A DNA stretch of 64,000 nucleotides from the NCBI RefSeq assembly GCF_012641435.1, contig NZ_JABAIJ010000004.1, positions 226,428 to 290,427 on the forward strand. Direction: 5' to 3'. Below, piece after piece: positions 45,568-55,495 of this stretch; within the stretch, counting starts at the first letter, position 1; every line of letters starts with the position of its first letter. Source of the stretch: Rhizobium sp. P38BS-XIX. GTDB lineage: Bacteria; Pseudomonadota; Alphaproteobacteria; Rhizobiales; Rhizobiaceae. The notes under the pieces were generated by a model. That model did no database searches. It was not told the origin of the DNA and saw only the letters and a list, made by a program, of their open reading frames with translations. Both the position numbers and the translations under genes were made by a program.

Positions 45568-46256
45568 CTTGGATCCGAAAAACGATAGCCAATGCCACGC
45601 ACGGCGGGAAAAAAGCCTTCCTGCCCCATGTCTTCGAGCTTGCGTCGCAGGTTGGAGATGTGGGTATCGACTGTGCGCACCAGGGCATCGCTTTCCGGCA
45701 GGCAGGCATCGAGAATATCCGCCCGGGCGAATGCCTGGGTCGGATGGCGGATCATGTAGGCGAGGATCCGGAATTCGCTGAGTGTCAGGGACAGTGGAAT
45801 GCGGCGCTCGTCCTTGTTGATAAAGACGGTATAGCTGCTGAAGTCGACCTCCATTGCGCCGAACCGGCGAACGGACTCAGCCTGGTTTCCCTGCGTGCGG
45901 CGAAGGACTGCCCTGACGCGTGCAACGACTTCCTGTGGATTGAATGGTTTGACGACGTAATCGTCGGCGCCGAGCCTCAGGCCGCTCAAGCGGTCTATAT
46001 CGTCGGCAATGGCCGTGACCATGATGACCGGCGTGGATCCAACCTGTCGAAGCCGTCCCAACACTGCAAATCCGTCCAGCTTGGGCAGGCGGACATCAAG
46101 AAGAACGATATCCGGCTTCAGCAGTGCGTGATGCTGAAGCGCGGTTTCGCCGTCGCCGGCCCGCACGGTTCGAAACCCGTCACGCGCCAGATATCCCTCC
46201 AGTATTTGTGCGATTGCCGGTTCATCCTCGACGATGAGAACGAGACTATTATCCAC
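45564..46256 (-). CDS. OmpR-family response regulator
   Basis: 230 residues, start GTG 46256 with AGGG seven bases upstream. Receiver: VLIVEDEPAIAQIL with phospho-acceptor in IVLLDVRLPKLDGFAVL and the Lys in YVVKPFNP. The C-terminal winged helix has ISNLRRKLEDMGQEG and VRGIGYRFSD. It is the partner of the kinase at 44395-45567 and probably regulates its own unit or the divergent PAP2 phosphatase. Domain order resembles BaeR/AdeR-type regulators. Confidence 0.95.
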   Translation of the reverse strand: MDNSLVLIVEDEPAIAQILEGYLARDGFRTVRAGDGETALQHHALLKPDIVLLDVRLPKLDGFAVLGRLRQVGSTPVIMVTAIADDIDRLSGLRLGADDYVVKPFNPQEVVARVRAVLRRTQGNQAESVRRFGAMEVDFSSYTVFINKDERRIPLSLTLSEFRILAYMIRHPTQAFARADILDACLPESDALVRTVDTHISNLRRKLEDMGQEGFFPAVRGIGYRFSDPR

Positions 46257-46457
46257 CCTAGCGCCCTATAATTCTGTGTTTTGCTTCCGGCTTTGCCGCC
46301 TGGCGGGCACTATCGCGGACAATGAGGACTTCCGCAATTTCCAAACCGCGTCTTCACCATCGGGCGGCCGGTTCTGAACATGGCCTTGATCGCTTCTTCG
46401 CCATTTCTTGACAATCGGCATCCAACTTGCCGCCGGTTCAGGTGCGGGAGACATGGC

Positions 46458-47222
46458 ATGTGGAAGTTCGCGTTGCATTCCTGGAGTTTTGCTTCCGTCG
46501 GATCGCGTCTGCGTTCGGAAGCGGATCTCAATACGGATAAGGCCGTCGCGCTTATCGGCATGTTGATCCTTTCGACAAGCTTTGTCTTCGTGGTGTTCCC
46601 CCGGCTCGATCTGACGGTCTCGCGCCTGTTCGTTCATGGTTCCGCATTCTGGCTGATGGAGAATCCCTTCTTGCAGGCCGTCAGGGATGTCAGTCGCCAG
46701 AGCCAGATCTATCTTCTGCCGTTCATGGCTCTGCTGATTGCGCTCCGTGCCTTCATGCCGTTGCGTTTCTGTTTCTGCCCGCCGCACAAGCCTCTGTTCG
46801 TGCTCTTGAGCTTTGCCGCCGGCCCGCTGGTCATCGTGCAGACGCTGAAGATATTGATTGGGCGCGTCCGTCCCCGCGAGCTTGTCGAGTTTGGCGGCAC
46901 GGCGGATTTTACGCCCGTATGGCAATTTTCGGCGGCATGCAGTCGCAATTGCTCGTTCCCATCAGGCGAGGCCGCAGCTGCGGCAGCCGCTCTTTCCTTA
47001 TTGGTTTTCGTCTCTGCAAGATACCGATGGGCAGCCGCCCTTATCTTGACACCTTGCCTTTTGTTCGTCGCGTTCAACCGTGTCATTTTCGGCGCGCACT
47101 TCCTGTCGGACGTGATGCTCGGCTGGCTCCTGACGATGTTTGTTATGGTATGGATCTGGCGATGGGTGGACGCGAATGCCAAGGCGATCGATCGCTTTTT
47201 TACCACCTTGGTGGTCAAGTAG
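46458..47222 (+). CDS. PAP2-family membrane phosphatase with PSGE motif
   Basis: 254 residues from ATG 46458 (GGGAG seven bases upstream), with several membrane helices. The PAP2 tripartite motif is present in two parts: KILIGRVRP and FNRVIFGAHFLSDV (Arg, His, Asp). The middle motif, normally PSGH, is SFPSGEAAAAA, with Glu replacing His. PAP2 enzymes at the inner membrane dephosphorylate undecaprenyl diphosphate, phosphatidic acid or lipid A. It is divergent from the two-component system, a plausible regulator of envelope lipid phosphate groups. Confidence 0.9.
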   Translation: MWKFALHSWSFASVGSRLRSEADLNTDKAVALIGMLILSTSFVFVVFPRLDLTVSRLFVHGSAFWLMENPFLQAVRDVSRQSQIYLLPFMALLIALRAFMPLRFCFCPPHKPLFVLLSFAAGPLVIVQTLKILIGRVRPRELVEFGGTADFTPVWQFSAACSRNCSFPSGEAAAAAAALSLLVFVSARYRWAAALILTPCLLFVAFNRVIFGAHFLSDVMLGWLLTMFVMVWIWRWVDANAKAIDRFFTTLVVK

Positions 47223-47746
47223 GCCTGCCGGACAGGGTTTTAGAGCGCCCCGCCGTTGCTCGGCTGTTATCCCTAGAACGTCGTCTTTATTTCGAACTTG
47301 CCACGGCACCGGTCGAACGGATGTTACAGGCCTTAATACAACGTTTGTTCACCTTTCCTTTGATTAGGAGTTACCTATTTATCGCTGGCCGCACAGCCTA
47401 ATGCGGAGAAAGTCAGGGCTTGGGCAGGGTCTTTCGGGTAAGAGTGACGGGATGGGGCTGGTAGATTGGACGCTTCGCGGTTTCGCCGATGTGGAGAACC
47501 GATGTAGATGGCGTGTGCGCAAGCGGCACTATGAACCGTGGATCGTTTGCGCCATGGAGAGTTTCGAGCGCGAGATGCTGGCATTTTACCGGCGCTCCCA
47601 GTTCGAGGTGGTTTGCACCACAGCCGCGTGATGGGCGAGATCGAAGTGGGGTGGCCGGCAGGCGACGCTTTGCGCGCGCAACCAAGCTTGTCGCATATAT
47701 CCGTTATGCTAATCTGACGTGACTTTTACCCTGTCGAGGGCTCCTG
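47223..47746. other. Intergenic region between PAP2 and ParB-like genes
   Basis: 524 bp. A 76-codon plus frame at 47401-47631 (MESFEREMLAFYRRSQ in its second half) and overlapping minus frames are open, but none has a family or a convincing ribosome site, so I do not call a gene. A GAGGG ribosome site for the next gene ends the region. No clear operator, terminator or RNA structure is visible. Confidence 0.35.
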
Positions 47747-48376
47747 ATGGTCATGGCACGTGAACCGATCCTGCATCCCGTTCAGATTGAAGAATTGAGG
47801 CCCACCCAGATCACGGTTGGCATGCGCGAGGTCAAGGCCAAGCGAAAGTCGTGGAGGACGAAAGCGGATGCCGATGGCGACAAGGCCGGTGAATTTCTCG
47901 GCAATCACATGGTGCCTGCGGTTCTCGGCCCTCGTCAACGCTATTACGTCATAGATCATCACCATCTTTGCCTGGCGCTTCTCGAAGAGGGAGTGAAAGA
48001 CGTGCTGGTGACGACAGTCGCCGATCTCTCCCGTCTGGATCGAGAGTCCTTCTGGTTCGTCATGGATTGTCGCGACTGGATGCATCCGTTCGATGCAGAG
48101 GGAAAGCGGCGCGACTACAGTGATATTCCCAAAAGCATCAAGGGTCTGGTCGATGATCCCTATCGCTCTCTGGCCGGCGAATTGCGGCAAGTGGGCGGTT
48201 ACGCCAAGGACACAACGCCGTTCAGCGAATTTCTATGGGCGGATTTCCTGCGCCGTCGCGTGAAGCCGAAAGATATAGAACGGGATTTTGATGCTGCGCT
48301 CGCCGGAGCTCTCAAACTCGCCAGGAGCAAAGACGCGGATTATCTACCCGGCTGGTGCGGCCCGGTCGTGGAATAG
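47747..48376 (+). CDS. ParB-like nuclease-domain protein (ParBc_2 type)
   Basis: 209 residues. It matches the stand-alone ParB/Srx-fold family: HPVQIEELRPTQITVGMREV, the loop FLGNHMVPAVLGPRQRYYVI with DHHHLCLALLEEGVK, and a C-terminal segment (FSEFLWADFLRRR; LARSKDADYLPGW). No DNA-binding HTH is visible, so it is not a segregation ParB. Proteins of this group occur widely in rhizobia without known function. ATG 47747 has GAGGG six bases upstream. It is convergent with the O-methyltransferase across a strong hairpin. Confidence 0.85.
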   Translation: MVMAREPILHPVQIEELRPTQITVGMREVKAKRKSWRTKADADGDKAGEFLGNHMVPAVLGPRQRYYVIDHHHLCLALLEEGVKDVLVTTVADLSRLDRESFWFVMDCRDWMHPFDAEGKRRDYSDIPKSIKGLVDDPYRSLAGELRQVGGYAKDTTPFSEFLWADFLRRRVKPKDIERDFDAALAGALKLARSKDADYLPGWCGPVVE

Positions 48377-48378
48377 TG

Positions 48379-48416
48379 CCGATTCCCCGCGCCTTGAAAT
48401 GAGCGCGGGGAATCGG
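48379..48416. terminator. Bidirectional terminator hairpin
   Basis: CCGATTCCCCGCGC (48379-48392) pairs without mismatch with GCGCGGGGAATCGG (48403-48416), a 14-bp stem with a 10-base loop, between convergent stop codons. A CCCTTTTTTG run occurs a little further on (about 48429-48438) on the plus strand. Confidence 0.75.
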
Positions 48417-48454
48417 GTGTTTCGACAGTCCCTTTTTTGGGTTCGTGGCAGCGC

Positions 48455-49132
48455 TCAGCCAAGCCGCATGGATAGCTCGATGTCTTCGGCGAACGGCGTC
48501 GACATGTAGCCGCTGCCCGGCGAGCGCACCCATTCCAGATATTCCGGGCAGAAATCCGCGTTGTCGGCGACCACAAGTGCTCCCGGCCTCAGATGGCCCT
48601 CGACCAGTTTCAGAATGTCGGGATAAAGAGCCTTGGCGCCATCGAGCAGCAGCAGGTCAATGGATTGGGGAAGGTCCCTGCTCAGGGTCTGCAAGGCATC
48701 GCCTTCCCGGATTTCCACGAGGTCGATGAGGCCGCCAGCTGTCAGATTGGCGCGCGCCTTGGCTACCTTGGAAGGCTCAAATTCCGTCGTGATGAGCCGC
48801 CCGCCGCCATTGTCGCGCAGCGCGGCCGAAAGATAGAGGGCCGAGATTCCGAACGAGGTTCCGAATTCGACGATCGTCCGCGCCGCCGTGCTTCTTGCGA
48901 GCATATAGAGCAACGCACCCGTCTCCCTCGAGATTGCCAGAGGTATGTCTTTCATGCGGCTATAGAAATCGAGATAATCTGTCTTGCTGCGCACCAGACG
49001 CGCCCGCTCCTCAGGCGAAAGGCTGGTCCAGTAGGCAGCGACCGAAGGTGTCGTTGCGGGCGATGCTGCGTCAGCTTCTTCAAAGAGGCGGTCAAGCAAA
49101 ACTGCAAGCGGCGCAGTCGTCAGGGTGTTCAT
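48455..49132 (-). CDS. SAM-dependent O-methyltransferase-like protein
   Basis: 225 residues from ATG 49132, with GGAG six or seven bases upstream. Motif I is VEFGTSFGISALYLS; ITTEFEPSKVAKARANL holds the ribose acidic residue and DLLLLDGAKALYPDI the metal/substrate region, in the manner of caffeoyl-CoA/catechol-type O-methyltransferases. It lacks an export signal. Substrate unknown. A stand-alone gene divergent from nothing obvious upstream, since the cyclase gene upstream is on the same strand. Confidence 0.85.
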   Translation of the reverse strand: MNTLTTAPLAVLLDRLFEEADAASPATTPSVAAYWTSLSPEERARLVRSKTDYLDFYSRMKDIPLAISRETGALLYMLARSTAARTIVEFGTSFGISALYLSAALRDNGGGRLITTEFEPSKVAKARANLTAGGLIDLVEIREGDALQTLSRDLPQSIDLLLLDGAKALYPDILKLVEGHLRPGALVVADNADFCPEYLEWVRSPGSGYMSTPFAEDIELSMRLG

Positions 49133-49336
49133 GAATATCTCCGTTTTCAAGCGAGCTCCTGGGCTCACGGAAAAATACGAACAATTCGTCATATTCGCTA
49201 TTCGCGTTAGAGGATGCGATATCGGAAGATCGCCTATCTGTTTGAATTTAAGAAAGAATCTTGAACGCACTGCACGTGTCCCGGTGAGCCGATATGCGCC
49301 GGAGTTCGCGTTTTGGCGCGGCGTGGATGCCGGTGC

Positions 49337-50530
49337 TCAGCGCCCGGATTCCAGATCATCGGATATGCCGAATCCAACAATTTCGACAGGCTGTTCGAAG
49401 CCGCGCAACGCGTGCTTTCCGAACGTGCTACACCGCATGCCGGCAGCCTCGGCAATTTCGGCTGTCATCAGCATGGCGGCGTCCAGCTCCTTTGCCAGTG
49501 CCTGCAGGCGGGCTGAGCGATTGACGGGTGTGCCGATGATCGTGAAGGAAAATCGGCCGGCCGAGCCGATATTGCCATGGACGACTTCACCTATATCGAT
49601 GCCGATGCGAGCTCGCAGCGGCGGCGCATCGCGCCGGGACGACATGGCATTGATTTGATCCAATGCCTGTAATCCCTCCAAGGCGGCCTTGACCGCAGCC
49701 GCGCACAACGAGCGCTCGCTGTCTTTATCGGCAACAGGAAAGAACATGACGACGGCGTCGCCGACATGGCCCGACACCTGGCCACCCGCCTGCGATACGG
49801 GGCGCGTGACAGTTTCAAAGAAGAGATTGAGATGGTCGATCAACGAGCGTGCATCCAGCGCTTCGGTGAGAGCCGTGAACTGATAGAGGTCGCAATAAAG
49901 AACGATCGCGCGGATTTGCTCGACGGCGCCGAGACTGACCCGACCATCCAGCAGCGCGGCTGCCGCATTGTCTCCGAGGTAGGTTTGAAGCAGGACGCGT
50001 GCTGCCGCTGCATTCAGTCGGGCGCCGAGAGCGAGCGCAAAAACCGGCGTTACCAGATGCAGCAGATCGATCTCCGCCGCCGTAAATCCACCGGGCCGCT
50101 CCGTTACGAACAGGCTCATCACATCGTCGAAAAATCCGAGTGTTGCGTCAGGCGCAAGATGATTGGCAAACGCGATGGCATCGGTTGCCTCGTCACGTGA
50201 GATATCACCCAATCCGCCGCTCTCGGCATCGAGGCGAAGCATTGTCTGACCCGTCAGCAACATACTCTCGAAGACGGCGACATTGGTGAAATTGCTCTCG
50301 GTGTCATTGCTGCCTGGAAACCAACGAAAGAAATGCAGGTCACGCTCGGCGTCGACCACATCGCAGGCGACTTCGATCATCGCGATATCGAGGCCGGCAT
50401 CGTTCAAGGTATTGCCGAGGAGAACGACAAGTTCGGAATCGCTTGCTCCGGTCAGCGCCGCCTGCACCAGACTTTGGGTTGCGCGTGACAACGTATCGAC
50501 CAGAGAGCCGGATTCTGGAGTTGCTCGCAT
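49337..50530 (-). CDS. Class III adenylate/guanylate cyclase-like protein with altered specificity residues
   Basis: 397 residues from ATG 50530, chosen because AGAAGAGGTG lies just upstream; ATG 50563 lacks one. The N-terminal ~190 residues form a cytosolic sensory region. The cyclase homology domain has both metal-binding Asp (YCDLYQFTALTE, D214; GHVGDAVVMFFP, D258), and the transition-state Asn/Arg in VNRSARLQ (N337, R341). The Lys that selects the purine (usually K-x-x-G-D) is Gly254, and the second selector, normally Asp, is Thr334, as in class IIIb cyclases. A cyclic-nucleotide-forming role is likely but substrate choice is uncertain. Confidence 0.85.
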   Translation of the reverse strand: MRATPESGSLVDTLSRATQSLVQAALTGASDSELVVLLGNTLNDAGLDIAMIEVACDVVDAERDLHFFRWFPGSNDTESNFTNVAVFESMLLTGQTMLRLDAESGGLGDISRDEATDAIAFANHLAPDATLGFFDDVMSLFVTERPGGFTAAEIDLLHLVTPVFALALGARLNAAAARVLLQTYLGDNAAAALLDGRVSLGAVEQIRAIVLYCDLYQFTALTEALDARSLIDHLNLFFETVTRPVSQAGGQVSGHVGDAVVMFFPVADKDSERSLCAAAVKAALEGLQALDQINAMSSRRDAPPLRARIGIDIGEVVHGNIGSAGRFSFTIIGTPVNRSARLQALAKELDAAMLMTAEIAEAAGMRCSTFGKHALRGFEQPVEIVGFGISDDLESGR

Positions 50531-50754
50531 GGATGTCACCTCTTCTAGCGGAGTTTTGGTCATGCTGACGCCCGGAGTGTCGCATCTTTGCTATAACGAC
50601 GGATTGGAGGCTTTCGCATCCGCAGGGCGAGATAGGGTTGATGATCTCTATCGCGTTTAGCCCGATCAAGTCTTGTTGGCAGCATGGATTCTTGCACAGC
50701 GATAAAAATACGACTAATTCGTCAGCTTTGCCAGCCGGATTGCGGGGCGCGCCC

Positions 50755-51387
50755 ATGTCAGACCATCCAAGAGCACAGATCTCCTCGCGCAAAAAGCCAC
50801 AGCAAGCGCGCTCGACGGAACTTGTGTCCGCCATCTTAAGTGCTGCGGCTCAAGTTCTGGCCAGAGAGGGAGCTCAACGGTTTACCACCGCGCGCGTCGC
50901 CGAGAGGGCTGGCGTCAGCGTCGGCTCGGTCTATCAGTATTTTCCCAACAAGGCGGCGATCCTTTTTCGATTGCAGAGCGATGAATGGCGGCAGACGACG
51001 GATCTTCTGCGTGGCATCCTTGAGGATCGCTCACGGCCGCCATTCGAGCGCTTGCGCATTCTCGTTCACGCCTTCATCCGCTCGGAATGCGAGGAGGCCG
51101 CCACGCGCATAGCGCTGAACGATGCCGCGCCTCTTTATCGCGATGCGCCGGAAGCGCATGAGGCTCGTGCCTCGGGAGACAGCACCGTACTGGCGTTCAT
51201 ACAGGAGGCGCTGCCCGGTGTTTCACAGACGAAGTGTGCGCTGGCAGCAGAGCTGATCACCACCACCATCGGCGCGGTGGGAAAGCAGTTTTCGGAAACG
51301 CCGCAAAACCCCGTCAGCATCGAAGACTATGCGGATGCCGTAGCGGATATGTTCTGCGCCTACCTCGAAAGCTTGATGCGGGCTTGA
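50755..51387 (+). CDS. TetR-family transcriptional regulator
   Basis: 210 residues from ATG 50755. The HTH is VLAREGAQRFTTARVAERAG and VSVGSVYQYFPNKAAILF, followed by a TetR-type ligand domain with an EALPGVSQTKCALAAELITT helix. It directly precedes the MFS transporter on the same strand, with a palindromic site in the gap, so it probably represses that gene. A GC-rich stretch precedes the start without a strong ribosome site; other starts are possible. Confidence 0.93.
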   Translation: MSDHPRAQISSRKKPQQARSTELVSAILSAAAQVLAREGAQRFTTARVAERAGVSVGSVYQYFPNKAAILFRLQSDEWRQTTDLLRGILEDRSRPPFERLRILVHAFIRSECEEAATRIALNDAAPLYRDAPEAHEARASGDSTVLAFIQEALPGVSQTKCALAAELITTTIGAVGKQFSETPQNPVSIEDYADAVADMFCAYLESLMRA

Positions 51388-51417
51388 ATACCCGCGTTCG
51401 AGCGATGCCTCGTCGTG

Positions 51418-51446
51418 TTGACACCTGGCCGTTGAACGCCTATTGG
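51418..51446 (+). promoter_or_regulatory. Candidate sigma-70 promoter of the MFS gene
   Basis: TTGACA (51418-51423), 17-bp spacer, then TATTGG (51441-51446), pointing to a start near 51453. It lies 30 bp past the tetR stop and would give an MFS leader of about 110 bases. The -35 is perfect; the -10 matches three of six. Confidence 0.5.
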
Positions 51447-51453
51447 AGGGGTA

Positions 51454-51468
51454 GCCAGTCCAACTGGC
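51454..51468. promoter_or_regulatory. Palindromic operator-like site at the MFS promoter
   Basis: GCCAGT-CCA-ACTGGC (51454-51468) is a perfect 6+3+6 palindrome covering the predicted +1, ideal for a TetR-family repressor encoded immediately upstream. It could also fold in RNA, and flanking AACGC (51435-51439) and GCGTT (51474-51478) can pair outside it. Confidence 0.5.
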
Positions 51469-51490
51469 CGTAAGCGTTTGACGTCATGCA

Positions 51491-51530
51491 ACGCACTCAA
51501 CGATCCTCGTCGGTCGGAGTGCGTTTTTTT
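51491..51530 (+). terminator. Intrinsic terminator inside the MFS leader (attenuator candidate)
   Basis: ACGCACTC (51491-51498) pairs with GAGTGCGT (51517-51524), 8 bp, immediately followed by a run of seven T (51524-51530). It ends 35 bp before the MFS start, too close for a promoter to lie between, so it may end tetR transcripts and also attenuate the MFS transcript. Confidence 0.7.
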
Positions 51531-51564
51531 GTGCCTCCGCCCGTCGAAAAGCCTGGAGATCATC

Positions 51565-52752
51565 ATGGCTTTCCAATCGACACGCGATCCGGCGCAAGGC
51601 CGCCTGCTTCTGCTAAGCGCAATTCTTTTCATTTCTTATCTATGTATCGGCATGTCGCTGCCGGTGGTGCCGATCTATGTGACAGGGCAACTCGGGCTGG
51701 GCAACGGCTGGGCAGGGCTCGGTGTCGGTATCGCATTTTTATCGACCATACTGACGCGCGGTTATGCCGGCGGTCTGTCGGACCATCGCGGTGCCAAGAG
51801 CGCCGTCATGCGGGGTCTTTCCCTCTATGTCACTGGAGCCTTGGCCTCCCTCATTGCTGGTTTGCTGGTGCAAACACCCTGGACCTCGTATCTATTGCTT
51901 CTGGGGGGACGGCTTCTTCTGGGCTTGGGCGAAAGTCTGGTTGCGGTCGGTGTTATCGCCTGGGGTATCGGCTTTGTCGGTCCTGCGCGTTCCGGCAGGG
52001 TCCTGGCCTTGGTCGGTGCGTCCATCTACGGCGCTCTTGCCGTCGGTGGCCCGATTGGGTTGGTGTCACTGGATCGGTTCGGGTTTGCCGGCACCATGGC
52101 GATCGGCGCTCTCCTGCCCTTCCTCGGACTACTGGTTATCTGGCGGCTACCCGGTGTCGCCGCCCATCCGGGAGCGGCGCGTCCGCCGTTCTGGAGCGTG
52201 ATCGGCAAAGTGTGGCTGCACGGTTCCATCGTATGCCTTCAAGGCATTGGCTTTGCGGCGATCGGTGCTTTTTTCACGTTGTATTTTCTCAGCCGGGGCT
52301 GGAGCTATGCCGGCCTGGGCCTGACAGCTTTCGGTGTCGGCTTCGTCCTGGTGCGATTGCTTTTCGGCCATCTGCCCGATCGCGTCGGCGGCTTGCCCGT
52401 CGCGGCCGGATCGCTGGCTGTGGAAACCGTCGGGCAGTTGCTGATCTGGAGTGCGAGCGATCCCGCTCTCGCTCTGGCCGGTGCATTCCTGACGGGTCTT
52501 GGATGCTCGATGATCTATCCGGCCATGGGGCGGGAAGTGGTGCGCCTTGTGGAGCCGCATCTGCGCGGCACGGCTCTTGGCGGATATTCTGCCTTTCAGG
52601 ATCTTGCCTATGGCTTGACTGGTCCGCTGGCGGGATTGCTGGCCGATCGGGCCGGCTATGACAGCGTGTTCCTGATCGGCATGGTTGCCGCGGGCGCAGG
52701 GCTGTTAATAGCTCTTTCCTTGTTGCGCGGGCGGGCGGCCGCATTCACGTGA
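51565..52752 (+). CDS. MFS transporter (drug/sugar efflux type)
   Basis: 395 residues from ATG 51565, with GGAG seven bases upstream. Twelve hydrophobic segments; YLCIGMSLPVVPIYVTGQLG, the motif A-like GGLSDHRGAKSAVMRG after TM2 and FGHLPDRVGGLP in the mid-loop are typical MFS signatures of the YfcJ/YhhS-like group. Export of a toxic compound is inferred from its TetR neighbour. It is convergent with the unknown gene at 52801 across a hairpin. Confidence 0.92.
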   Translation: MAFQSTRDPAQGRLLLLSAILFISYLCIGMSLPVVPIYVTGQLGLGNGWAGLGVGIAFLSTILTRGYAGGLSDHRGAKSAVMRGLSLYVTGALASLIAGLLVQTPWTSYLLLLGGRLLLGLGESLVAVGVIAWGIGFVGPARSGRVLALVGASIYGALAVGGPIGLVSLDRFGFAGTMAIGALLPFLGLLVIWRLPGVAAHPGAARPPFWSVIGKVWLHGSIVCLQGIGFAAIGAFFTLYFLSRGWSYAGLGLTAFGVGFVLVRLLFGHLPDRVGGLPVAAGSLAVETVGQLLIWSASDPALALAGAFLTGLGCSMIYPAMGREVVRLVEPHLRGTALGGYSAFQDLAYGLTGPLAGLLADRAGYDSVFLIGMVAAGAGLLIALSLLRGRAAAFT

Positions 52753-52762
52753 ACGAAAACAT

Positions 52763-52788
52763 GGTCCCCGATCGTGAGATCGGGGACC
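52763..52788. terminator. Bidirectional terminator hairpin
   Basis: GGTCCCCGATC (52763-52773) pairs perfectly with GATCGGGGACC (52778-52788) across a GTGA loop, between convergent stop codons of the MFS gene and the unknown gene at 52801-53448. Confidence 0.75.
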
Positions 52789-52800
52789 GGCCTCGCTGCC

Positions 52801-53448
52801 TTACGCAGATACGGGCTTGGTGGTGGTCGTCGTATCCGTCGGCCAGGTGACATAGTAGTATTTGCCGTTGAGCGAGCCAAAAAAGGCGTTCTGTCCTGTC
52901 GGCTTGTCGAGGTAACTTCCGTCAGGCGTTCTGACGAACGTGCCCTTGTCGCTTCGCTTCAGATGATCCTTCAGGAAGTCGTTCCAGTTGTCCTTCTCGA
53001 TCTTTTCGGGTTTGGCGGCCTTGCTGGTCTTGTCGTCAGGGTTCCACCCATCGATCGAGACACCCTTGGTCGGATCGGATATGGAAAGTGTTCCCTTGTT
53101 GAGCGCATCCAGCATCGCTTTTGATTGTTGGCCGCTGACCGGGTCATTGACGGAAGCCTTCAGCTTGGCGGCGAGCGCCTTCATGAAGTCGCTCGATGTA
53201 ACGTCATCCGCCACCTTCGGCGCTGCCTGTGGCGTGGTGGCCTTTGTTGTGCCGTTGGTTCGCGACAGGCCTTCGAGCAGAACGCTGAGTTTGTTGTTTG
53301 CATGGCTCGCCCCAAGCGAACCGCCGACGAGCAGGCTCGAAGAGCGCGATGTCCGTGATGTGTCTTCATTTGTTTCGTTCGCGCTGCGCAACGTCCGCAA
53401 GGCCAGCTGCGTGTTATGCAGCCGCAGTGAATTGATGTTGTTCACCAT
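52801..53448 (-). CDS. Unknown protein with a flagellin-like N-terminal stretch
   Basis: 215 residues from ATG 53448 (AGGAGA about eight bases upstream). The N-terminus (NTQLALRTLRSANETNED) resembles the D0 helix of alphaproteobacterial flagellins by eye, where an A-L-x-T-L-R-S motif is followed by a Thr-rich stretch. The middle is low-complexity, and the last 60 residues end SLNGKYYYVTWPTDTTTTTK. No signal peptide or membrane segment is visible. Not a full flagellin: no second conserved C-terminal helix is present. I do not assign a family. Confidence 0.6.
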   Translation of the reverse strand: MVNNINSLRLHNTQLALRTLRSANETNEDTSRTSRSSSLLVGGSLGASHANNKLSVLLEGLSRTNGTTKATTPQAAPKVADDVTSSDFMKALAAKLKASVNDPVSGQQSKAMLDALNKGTLSISDPTKGVSIDGWNPDDKTSKAAKPEKIEKDNWNDFLKDHLKRSDKGTFVRTPDGSYLDKPTGQNAFFGSLNGKYYYVTWPTDTTTTTKPVSA

Positions 53449-53669
53449 GTCGATGTCTCCTGATCTGCGCTGTGGGCACTCAGGTGTGCGCTGACAGCGT
53501 AGGCCCCCAAATCCCGAGACGGCGAGAACACCATCCCATACATGCGATCTATCTTCTCTGGCTTGCACGAAGCTAGATTTTAGACCCTGCGTTGTATTTG
53601 GTGAGCCGGCAAACGGATGTCGGATCCGAGCCTGGGGCTCGTTGGCAAAAGTGATGGGTGACGGGCTGC

Positions 53670-55493
<1,824 letters not shown>

Positions 55494-55495
55494 GA

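Noticed and set aside
47401..47631. 76-codon plus-strand open frame downstream of the PAP2 gene
   Set aside because: No recognised family, weak start context and overlapping open frames on the other strand; its second half looks protein-like but I cannot support it.
51443..51540. yybP-ykoY manganese riboswitch upstream of the MFS gene
   Set aside because: The core is only partly matched, and the same bases form a good promoter plus TetR-type palindrome, a simpler explanation; kept as an alternative in the finding.
52801..53448. Calling this gene a flagellin
   Set aside because: Only the first helix resembles flagellin; no C-terminal domain, and the size and low-complexity middle do not fit.
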